Positions 1 to 5,004 of a stretch of DNA of 5,004 nt are shown piece after piece. Both the position numbers and the translations under genes were made by a program. A model generated the notes under the pieces. It was given only the letters and a program-made list of their open reading frames with translations. It searched no databases and had not been told where the DNA came from. Each line of letters opens with the position of its first letter. Position 1 is the first letter of the stretch. The stretch is from an uncultured Eggerthellaceae bacterium (lineage in GTDB: Bacteria > Actinomycetota > Coriobacteriia > Coriobacteriales > Eggerthellaceae): the NCBI GenBank assembly GCA_947632575.1, contig CANRPV010000108.1, forward strand, positions 1 through 5,004. The letters are read 5' to 3'.

Positions 1-329
1 CGGGTCAACAAGCGAATGAACGTGGATTTACCAGATCCCGAATGACCCACCAAAAAGATGAACTCGCCAGCGAAGATCTGCAACGAGATGTCATCCAAAG
101 CAGCTTTATCAGGCTGGGCGGGATAAAACTTCGTGACATGATCGAAAACGATGACTGGCGTGCCCATGTTGGCGGGCTCGTCGTTGATGTCTAAAACTGG
201 AAGTGACTGGGAAAGCTGAGAGGTGATCTGAGCTCTTCGAGAGTGAGCCCCCTCCTGTGAGCTTGGCGGAACGCTTGTCCCCGCATGGCGCCCGTGCGCA
301 GCCAGCTCTTCACTCATCGGATTTGCCAC
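1..329 (-). CDS. ftsE: FtsE, cell-division ABC transporter ATPase (N-terminal part; runs off the left edge)
   Basis: FtsE is the cytoplasmic ATPase that pairs with the membrane protein FtsX and couples ATP hydrolysis to activation of peptidoglycan hydrolases at division. About 109 codons are visible. After an unusual N-terminal stretch, the ABC domain opens at about residue 55 (MGTPVIVFDHVTKFYP), continues with ALDDISLQIFAGEFIFLVG and reaches Walker A GHSGSGKST at residues 95-103. The GEF-FLVGHSG wording is typical of FtsE, and the position after prfB agrees. The rest of the protein, including the signature motif and Walker B, lies outside the window. I chose the GTG at 329-327 because GGAG lies 8 bases before it. 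The ATG at 167-165, which would give an ordinary FtsE N-terminus, has no clear ribosome binding site. The frame is open back to a TAG near 368. The early start implies about 54 extra polar, probably disordered residues. The family call is firm; the start is less so. Confidence 0.88.
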   Translation of the reverse strand, partial: MANPMSEELAAHGRHAGTSVPPSSQEGAHSRRAQITSQLSQSLPVLDINDEPANMGTPVIVFDHVTKFYPAQPDKAALDDISLQIFAGEFIFLVGHSGSGKSTFIRLLT

Positions 330-337
330 AGTTATTG

Positions 338-341
338 CTCC
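338..341 (-). promoter_or_regulatory. Ribosome binding site deciding the ftsE GTG start
   Basis: On the minus strand GGAG precedes the GTG at 329-327 with an 8-base spacer. This is the best ribosome binding site near any in-frame start of this gene. The in-frame ATGs at 317-315 and 167-165 lack a comparable one. It therefore supports the N-terminally extended form of FtsE. Confidence 0.5.
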
Positions 342-371
342 GTTCAAAATGTAATGTACTGGGACCTATCT

Positions 372-400
372 ATTCTAGCAGAGGCCTTTACGGGCTAAAG
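372..400 (-). promoter_or_regulatory. Candidate extended -10 promoter for ftsE
   Basis: On the minus strand the bases at 380-372 read TGCTAGAAT, which matches the extended -10 form TGnTATAAT closely. It overlaps the TAG stop codon of the transketolase C-terminal subunit gene. The -35 region is poor: TTTAGC at 399-394, 16 bases upstream. Extended -10 promoters often tolerate this. Transcription would start near 365 and leave a leader of about 36 bases before the GTG of ftsE. This is sequence inspection only, and the match could be chance. Confidence 0.3.
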
Positions 401-1367
401 CCTTCTTCACAGCTTCAACAATGGCCTTCCAATCTAAACCGAAATAGCCTAAAAGCTCCTCGAAGTTGCCCGATTTGCCGAAGCGATCACGCACACCGAC
501 GCACTCGCAGATGCAAGGCTGGTCGGTCGCGAGTAGTTCGCAAACCGCAGAGCCCAAACCACCGATGAGCTCATGCTCCTCAGCGGTAACCACGCACCCG
601 GTCTTCGCCGCCGAAGTCAAAATGGTTTCTGAGTCCAGAGGTTTCACGGAGAAAGCATCGATGACCTCGGCTTCAATGCCCTCCTCGGCGAGGGCATCAG
701 CTGCCAGGAGCGCCTCCCGAATCTCCACGCCACAGGCCACGATGGTCACATCGCCACCCTCACGAATCTTATAGGCCTTGCCTATTTCCAGATCCACCCC
801 ATCCTCGTAGACGCAGGGAACATTCGCCCGACCCATACGAACATAGATCGGACCCGGAGTTAGGGCGGCAAGACGAATGGCCGAGCGTGCCGCAGCATAA
901 TCGGCGGGAACGAGAACCCTCATGCCAGGTAGTACGCGCATCAAGGCGATATCCTCAAGCATCTGGTGACTTCCCCCGTCAGGGCCCACGGAAATGCCCG
1001 CATGAGTGGGTGTGATCTTGACGTTCAAGTTGGAGTAGCAAACGGTGTTGCGAATCTGATCATAGACGCGTCCCGTTCCAAAGACGGCGAACGAGCCGGT
1101 AAAGGCCACGTTTCCGGTAAGAGCCAGACCTGACGCCACACCGATCATGTTCTGCTCGGCGATGCCGCAGTTAAAGAAGCGCTTGGCGTTTTCGGGGCTC
1201 GAGCTCGCGAAAGCCGCCAAGGTAGTCGAACTCGAAAGGTCAGCGTCCACCCCTACTACCGGAATGCCTTCGGAAGCCAGCTCGATAAGGGTTTTCCCAA
1301 AAGCCGCCCGCGTGGCTTTCTTGACTTCCCGGGCCTCTTTGCTTGCCAGTGTCACCATCATGCTCAC
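375..1367 (-). CDS. Transketolase, C-terminal subunit (split transketolase)
   Basis: This is the pyrimidine-binding plus C-terminal half of a thiamine-diphosphate transketolase, which moves two-carbon ketol units between sugar phosphates in the pentose phosphate pathway. Of its 330 residues, the key parts are DADLS at 41-45, GIAEQNM at 68-74 with the conserved catalytic Glu71 that activates the cofactor, GGSHQ at 131-135, YVRMGR at 175-180, and the C-terminal domain motif TAEEH at 261-265 followed by GGLGSAV. The length of about 310-330 is usual for stand-alone C-terminal subunits. The GTG at 1367 directly abuts the TAG of the N-terminal subunit gene, and AAAGGG lies 5 bases before it. The ATG at 1358 is also possible, with AGGTGA 5 bases upstream, and would remove three residues. 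The tight junction points to translational coupling and equal supply of the two subunits. A CxCxC cluster at residues 285-289 and a terminal Cys look unusual. Activity on another sugar cannot be excluded. Confidence 0.93.
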   Translation of the reverse strand: MSMMVTLASKEAREVKKATRAAFGKTLIELASEGIPVVGVDADLSSSTTLAAFASSSPENAKRFFNCGIAEQNMIGVASGLALTGNVAFTGSFAVFGTGRVYDQIRNTVCYSNLNVKITPTHAGISVGPDGGSHQMLEDIALMRVLPGMRVLVPADYAAARSAIRLAALTPGPIYVRMGRANVPCVYEDGVDLEIGKAYKIREGGDVTIVACGVEIREALLAADALAEEGIEAEVIDAFSVKPLDSETILTSAAKTGCVVTAEEHELIGGLGSAVCELLATDQPCICECVGVRDRFGKSGNFEELLGYFGLDWKAIVEAVKKALARKGLC

Positions 1368-2195
1368 CTAGGCCCTTTCCGCGCCAAGCTCTGCCAGAGC
1401 CTGTGCCCCTTGCTCCGCATCCGGGGCCTTACCATGCCAAGAAGCTTGATTCTCCATGAACGAAACGCCTTTGCCCTTCACCGTATCCGCGATGATGGCT
1501 ATGGGCTTTCCGGCTTTTTGGTTTTTAGCCTGGTTCAGAACACGAACCAGCTCATCAATATTGTGGCCATCAACGCTTAAGACATCCCAACCAAAAGCCT
1601 TGAACTTCTCATCGAAATCTTCGGGATTGCAAACCAGACGAATATCGCCGTCGATTTGCAGGCCATTGTGGTCAACGATAGCGACAAGGTTATCGAGCTT
1701 TTGATGGGCGGCGAACATGGCGGCTTCCCAGACTTGGCCCTCCTGACATTCGCCATCGCCTAACAGCACGAAGACATTGCTCGTAAGGCCAGCGAGACGC
1801 AGACCCGCACAGATACCGCTCGCGATGGAAAGTCCTTGGCCGAGCGATCCCGTGGAGACCTCCACGCCGGGAACGCGATTGGAATCCGGGTGCCCCTGTA
1901 ATGACGAACCCAGCTTGCGCAAACCCATGAGATCCTCTTCGGGGAAATATCCCGCCTTGGCCAAGACGGCATAGAGCGCCGGAGCCGCATGACCCTTAGA
2001 CAAGATGAACCTGTCACGATCAGCGCGATCAGGATCCGCGGCATCGTAGTCCAGCACGCCGCCAAAATAGAGAGCGGTCAGAATATCCGTGCAGGAGAGC
2101 GATCCTCCTGGATGGCCGCTTCCAGCTTCGGTGAGCATCCGAATGATCTGAATGCGGATATCATTGGCTATGATTTCTAGATCCGACCTCTCCAT
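1368..2195 (-). CDS. Transketolase, N-terminal subunit (split transketolase)
   Basis: This is the diphosphate-binding half of the split transketolase and pairs with the product of the next gene. The 275-residue protein shows GSGHPGGSL around His28, SKGHA with His69, GHP with His102, the thiamine-diphosphate motif beginning GDGE at 147-150 and ending at Asn177 (HNG where many relatives have NN or YN), then LQIDG, VKGKGVSFMEN at 239-249 and WHGKAP at 253-258. These are standard for N-terminal transketolase subunits, and the length is usual. I placed the start at the ATG at 2195-2193 because GGAGG lies 6 bases upstream and the protein then begins MERSDLEIIANDIR, as relatives do. A longer form from the ATG at 2234 adds 13 residues that do not look like the family and has a weaker ribosome binding site. 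The gene follows prfB by 57 bases and ends in TAG exactly where the C-terminal subunit gene begins. The substrate is inferred from family membership only. Confidence 0.93.
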   Translation of the reverse strand: MERSDLEIIANDIRIQIIRMLTEAGSGHPGGSLSCTDILTALYFGGVLDYDAADPDRADRDRFILSKGHAAPALYAVLAKAGYFPEEDLMGLRKLGSSLQGHPDSNRVPGVEVSTGSLGQGLSIASGICAGLRLAGLTSNVFVLLGDGECQEGQVWEAAMFAAHQKLDNLVAIVDHNGLQIDGDIRLVCNPEDFDEKFKAFGWDVLSVDGHNIDELVRVLNQAKNQKAGKPIAIIADTVKGKGVSFMENQASWHGKAPDAEQGAQALAELGAERA

Positions 2196-2201
2196 GACCT
2201 T

Positions 2202-2206
2202 CCTCC
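2202..2206 (-). promoter_or_regulatory. Strong ribosome binding site for the transketolase N-terminal subunit
   Basis: On the minus strand GGAGG, within the longer purine run GGGGAGGAAGG, sits 6 bases before the ATG at 2195-2193. It is the strongest ribosome binding site in the window and decides the start against the ATG at 2234. Confidence 0.75.
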
Positions 2207-2252
2207 CCGAAAGTCCTCTTAGGTTTATCATCACATCAATTCCCGACTCGTC

Positions 2253-3341
2253 TTACCGAATCATTCTCCATTTGTGGTAACCGATGACAAAATCATCCAA
2301 GTCCCCATCAAGCACGGCATCCACGTTGCCGGTCTCAACGCCGCTGCGTACATCCTTAACCAGCTGATAGGGATAGAGTACATAGTTTCTAATCTGAGAG
2401 CCGAAGGAATTTTCCATGCGGTCGCCCCGAAGTTCATCGATCTCCTTCTGGCGTTTTTGCTGCTCCAGCTCATAGAGCTTGGCTTTCAGCACGCGAAACG
2501 CCGCTTCTTTGTTCTGCAACTGAGACTTTTCGTTTTGACAGGTCACCACGATACCCGTCGGCTCATGGGTGAGTCGCACCGCGGAGTCGGTGGTGTTTAC
2601 GCACTGGCCACCGGGGCCGCTGGATCGATAGACGTCCACCCGCACATCGGCGGGATTGAGGTCGACTTCGATATCGTCGGGCAGCACGGGAAGCACCTCG
2701 ACGCTCGCGAAGGTGGTGTGACGACGCTTCTTATCATCGGTGGGAGAAATGCGCACCAAGCGATGAACGCCTGATTCGCTGCGAAGCATGCCATAGGCAT
2801 TGCGCCCCTCAAGCTGGATGGTAGCTTTGTCAAGACCAATGCCCTCTCCGCTGACCAGGTCCAGGACGTTGACTTTCCAGCCTTTTTCCTCGGCGTAGCG
2901 ACTGTACATGCGATAGAGCATCTCGGTCCAATCCTGCGCCTCAAGCCCACCTTGGCCGGGGTTGACCGTTAAGATGGCGTCCCCGCTGTCAAATTCGCCG
3001 GAGAACCAGGATTCCATCTCGAGACTGTCGAGAAGCTTGAGAAGCTTGGCCAAACTGCTTTCGAACTCTTCGGCAAACGAAGGATCTTCGTTGGCAAGCT
3101 CATAAGCTGCCATCACATCATCAAGCAGCGATGCCGCGCCTTCATAGGCGCGGATGACATCGCGTAGATTACTCGCCTGCTTGGACACCATCTGAGCTCG
3201 AGCGGAATCTTCCCAAAATCCCGCTTCCGCCTGCTGCTTATCCAAAGCAGCCAGCTCTTCAGTTTTCGCTTCTATAGCCAGGTATGCTTTAGCATCCGAG
3301 ACGCGTTTTTGTGCCTGTTCGATATCTCTTAAATCCGACAT
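2253..3341 (-). CDS. prfB: Peptide chain release factor 2 (RF2), encoded without a programmed frameshift
   Basis: RF2 recognises UGA and UAA in the ribosomal A site and triggers hydrolysis of the finished peptide. The 362-residue protein has the helical domain 1 with GFWED at 41-45, the RF2-type stretch EAQDWTEMLYRMYSR at 134-148, the codon-recognition loop at 199-201, the catalytic GGQ at 244-246 (its Gln is normally methylated by PrmC), and the C-terminal part with FGSQIRNYVLYPY and VKDVRSGVETGN. EAQDW...RMY and GVHRLVRISP distinguish it from RF1. Two points stand out. The recognition tripeptide is SPT instead of the usual SPF, and GGQ is followed by Cys where E. coli and Bacillus RF2 have His. 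The reading frame runs unbroken from the ATG through the place (YLAIEAK, residues 20-26) where many species have an in-frame UGA and +1 frameshift, so that autoregulation is absent. A short-spaced AAGGA (3 bases) precedes the ATG. The gene lies 83 bases after secA. Confidence 0.95.
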   Translation of the reverse strand: MSDLRDIEQAQKRVSDAKAYLAIEAKTEELAALDKQQAEAGFWEDSARAQMVSKQASNLRDVIRAYEGAASLLDDVMAAYELANEDPSFAEEFESSLAKLLKLLDSLEMESWFSGEFDSGDAILTVNPGQGGLEAQDWTEMLYRMYSRYAEEKGWKVNVLDLVSGEGIGLDKATIQLEGRNAYGMLRSESGVHRLVRISPTDDKKRRHTTFASVEVLPVLPDDIEVDLNPADVRVDVYRSSGPGGQCVNTTDSAVRLTHEPTGIVVTCQNEKSQLQNKEAAFRVLKAKLYELEQQKRQKEIDELRGDRMENSFGSQIRNYVLYPYQLVKDVRSGVETGNVDAVLDGDLDDFVIGYHKWRMIR

Positions 3342-3424
3342 AATTCCTTGGATTCTTTTACTGCGGGTCCTGTCACCTTAGCACAAAGAACACTGAGACG
3401 ATAACGGTAAACAGCACCGGGCAC
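3342..3424 (-). other. secA-prfB intergenic spacer, no recognised signal
   Basis: These 83 bases contain the AAGGA ribosome binding site of prfB at 3349-3345. I find no stable hairpin followed by T residues and no good promoter pair. A TGCTAAGGT sequence resembles a poor extended -10 but has no matching -35. Read-through from secA into prfB is therefore the simplest reading. Confidence 0.4.
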
Positions 3425-5004
3425 TTAGCGTCCGTGGCATTTCTTATACTTCAAACCCGAACCGCAAGGACAGGGATCGTTGCGTCCCACGTTAGCGAAG
3501 GGATCATCCTTGTCTTTCACGTACGTTTGAGCCTTTACCGGCGCAGGACGCGGAGCCGCAGCGGGCACCGATCCTGGCGCAACCGCGGCAGCCGGTGCTG
3601 TCCGGGATGCAGCCGCCTGTCGCCCAGATCCTGAGGAGCTTGATAGCGCCTCCTCGGGGGCCGAGTAATTGAGTTTACGGCCAAGCGGATTATCGGCCTC
3701 AGGCAGGCCACCCGCTTGAGGGGCCCCGCTTGCACCGGCGGGAGCGGCGCCTGCGGGAGCGGCGCCTGCGGGAGCAGGACGCACGGCGATCTGAAGACGC
3801 AGAAGGGTTCGCAGATAATCATCGTACATGGAGGAGGTCATATCCTGGAAAGCCTGATAAGCCTCGTTCTTGTACTCCACCAGCGGATCGCGCTGGCCGA
3901 TCGCACGCAAGCCGATACCGGTCTTTAGATAGTCCATCTCTTGGAGATGAGCCATCCAGCGGGTATCGATGATGCGCAACATCACCTGAGCAGCCAGGTT
4001 TTTCATGATCGGCTCGCCGAGAGTGGACTGCTTCTCGGCATAGACGCGCTCAAGATTTTCCGTCATCGCCGCCTCAAGGGGCTCCACGTCTTCGTCGAGA
4101 TTAATGTCTTCAGCTTTGAACCCTTTCTGACCCGTCATATTGGTCATCCAGAGGTCGATGCCCTTCATATCCCACTCTTCGCTCGACGTTTTTTCGGGGC
4201 ACATTTCGTTGACCACGTCGGAGACGGCATCCTCGATGATGCCCGCTATGTCGGCGGAGACGTCCTTACCATCCAAAATGGCATTGCGCTCCTCATAGAT
4301 CGCCTTGCGCTGCAGGTTCATAACGTCGTCGTATTCAAGCACGTTTTTACGAGCGGCGAAGTGCATGGATTCTACCTGCCGCTGGGCCGTCTCGATGGAT
4401 TTTGAGACCATGCTCGCCTGAATGGGCGTGCTGTCATCAAGTCCACCCTTTTGCATCATATTGCCGATGGCATCCATTCGGCTGCCGCCGAACAAACGCA
4501 TCAAATCGTCCTGAAGCGACAGATAGAACTGGGTCGTACCCGGATCTCCCTGACGGCCGGAACGACCGCGAAGCTGATTGTCGATACGACGCGACTCATG
4601 CCGCTCGGTACCGATAACGCACAGTCCGCCGGCGGCGACCACTTGCTCATGCTCCTCCGCGCAGATGCGGCGAGCCTCCTCAAGCGCGTCAGCCCGATCC
4701 CGCGGCGTGGGAAAAAGAGCGTTCAGGTTGCCTTTCTCGTCAAGCTCTGGGGCATCAGGATCAAACCCGCGGTCGCGAAGGATATCCTCGGCCATAATCT
4801 CGGGATTGCCGCCGAGCAAGATGTCCGTACCACGGCCAGCCATGTTGGTGGCGATGGTCACCGCGCCGACCCTTCCCGCTTGAGCCACGATATGAGCTTC
4901 GCGCTCATGATGCTTCGCATTTAAGGTGTCATGCTTGATGCCGCGCTTATCCAACAAGCGTGAGAGCTTCTCGGAGCTTTCGATGGATACCGTGCCGATC
5001 AGGC
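3425..5004 (-). CDS. secA: SecA, preprotein translocase ATPase (C-terminal part; start lies beyond the right edge)
   Basis: SecA is the motor that pushes unfolded preproteins through SecYEG at the cytoplasmic membrane. About 525 C-terminal residues are visible, beginning LIGTVSIESSEKLSRLLDKRG in the second nucleotide-binding domain. Visible residues 52-60 read NMAGRGTDI. The helicase arginine-finger region runs from 138 to 155, ending GRSGRQGDPG. The helical scaffold and wing domains follow, with MDYLKTGIGLRAIGQRDPLVEY at about 356-377 (IRA1 two-helix finger region). A long Ala/Pro/Gly/Ser linker covers about 409-500. The protein ends in the zinc-binding SEC-C motif: CPC, eight residues, then CH at 511-523, which in other SecA proteins binds zinc and contacts SecB, lipid or ribosomes. 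The frame has no stop up to the window edge, and the true start is outside; in-frame TTG or ATG codons near 4957 are internal. Stop codon is TAA. It is the first visible gene of the cluster. Nothing suggests a broken gene. Confidence 0.97.
   Translation of the reverse strand, partial: LIGTVSIESSEKLSRLLDKRGIKHDTLNAKHHEREAHIVAQAGRVGAVTIATNMAGRGTDILLGGNPEIMAEDILRDRGFDPDAPELDEKGNLNALFPTPRDRADALEEARRICAEEHEQVVAAGGLCVIGTERHESRRIDNQLRGRSGRQGDPGTTQFYLSLQDDLMRLFGGSRMDAIGNMMQKGGLDDSTPIQASMVSKSIETAQRQVESMHFAARKNVLEYDDVMNLQRKAIYEERNAILDGKDVSADIAGIIEDAVSDVVNEMCPEKTSSEEWDMKGIDLWMTNMTGQKGFKAEDINLDEDVEPLEAAMTENLERVYAEKQSTLGEPIMKNLAAQVMLRIIDTRWMAHLQEMDYLKTGIGLRAIGQRDPLVEYKNEAYQAFQDMTSSMYDDYLRTLLRLQIAVRPAPAGAAPAGAAPAGASGAPQAGGLPEADNPLGRKLNYSAPEEALSSSSGSGRQAAASRTAPAAAVAPGSVPAAAPRPAPVKAQTYVKDKDDPFANVGRNDPCPCGSGLKYKKCHGR
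3434..3472 (-). other. SEC-C zinc-binding motif of SecA
   Basis: The last codons of secA encode CPCGSGLKYKKCH, the canonical Cys-x-Cys, eight residues, Cys-His pattern. The order and spacing of all four ligands are intact, so the tail should bind zinc. It follows a run reading DPFANVGRNDP, which is also typical of this motif's entry. Confidence 0.9.
3732..3776 (-). repeat. Three 15-bp tandem repeats in the SecA tail linker
   Basis: Three adjacent 15-base units (3732-3746, 3747-3761, 3762-3776) are near-identical on the plus strand: the first differs from the second at two positions, and the third at one. On the coding strand they give a Pro-Ala-Gly-Ala-Ala pentapeptide repeat at the start of the disordered linker between the SecA core and its zinc tail. 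The unit is a multiple of three, so gain or loss of copies would keep the frame. Confidence 0.85.

Noticed and set aside
249..256. Near-perfect Shine-Dalgarno-like AGGAGGGG on the minus strand inside the ftsE extension
   Set aside because: No ATG, GTG or TTG follows at a usable distance, so it does not mark a start. It is probably part of Gln-Glu-Gly codons.
257..568. Plus-strand open frame of 103 codons spanning the ftsE start and the transketolase end
   Set aside because: It is antisense to two real genes, the translation is low in recognisable structure, and no ribosome binding site was evident.
2196..2234. Thirteen-residue longer start for the transketolase N-terminal subunit
   Set aside because: The extra residues do not resemble family members, and the ATG at 2195 has a much stronger ribosome binding site.
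2196..2252. Possible terminator between prfB and the transketolase genes
   Set aside because: No stem of useful length followed by a T run is present on the minus strand in this gap; the genes look co-transcribed.
2274..2774. 166-residue open frame on the plus strand opposite prfB
   Set aside because: It lies wholly inside a certain gene on the other strand, shows no recognisable domain, and is expected from the codon bias of the prfB strand.
3941..4924. Long plus-strand open frames (3941-4405 and 4451-4924) opposite secA
   Set aside because: Both are antisense to well-conserved SecA coding sequence and show no family motif; they are shadows of the secA frame.
4957..5004. secA starting at 4957
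   Set aside because: The codon at 4957 is an internal TTG, and conserved SecA sequence continues upstream in the same frame to the window edge.

Overview
The window is ordinary bacterial housekeeping DNA. All five genes are on the minus strand, so they read from the right end of the window to the left: secA (only the C-terminal half is visible), prfB (release factor 2), a transketolase split into an N-terminal and a C-terminal subunit gene, and the first part of ftsE. Gaps between genes run from 0 to about 83 bases. None contains a convincing hairpin-plus-T-run terminator, so the genes could be co-transcribed. There is no RNA gene, mobile element, CRISPR array or phage gene. No gene-free stretch exceeds 100 bases.

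The organism is probably a Gram-positive-type bacterium with moderately GC-rich DNA. The neighbourhood secA-prfB-ftsE(-ftsX) is familiar from Gram-positive genomes. Split transketolase genes are common in anaerobic Firmicutes and Actinomycetota. The prfB product lacks the usual in-frame stop and frameshift site, and the secA product has a long Ala/Pro/Gly tail linker. My best guess is an anaerobic actinobacterium such as a member of Coriobacteriia. This rests on recollection of protein style, not on a search, and is held with low to moderate confidence.

By function, secA drives protein export through SecYEG, prfB ends translation at UGA and UAA codons, the two transketolase subunits would form one thiamine-diphosphate enzyme of the non-oxidative pentose phosphate pathway, and ftsE is the ATPase of the FtsEX complex that controls cell-wall hydrolysis at division. 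The order is probably inherited and the genes do not form a single pathway. The transketolase pair sits between two genes that are often neighbours elsewhere.

The points worth a second look are modest. The release factor carries Ser-Pro-Thr where RF2 normally has Ser-Pro-Phe in its stop-codon recognition loop. The ftsE reading frame starts about 54 residues before the normal ABC domain, with a ribosome binding site supporting the early GTG start. An extended -10 promoter-like element overlaps the stop codon of the gene before ftsE. I see no new biological system here.
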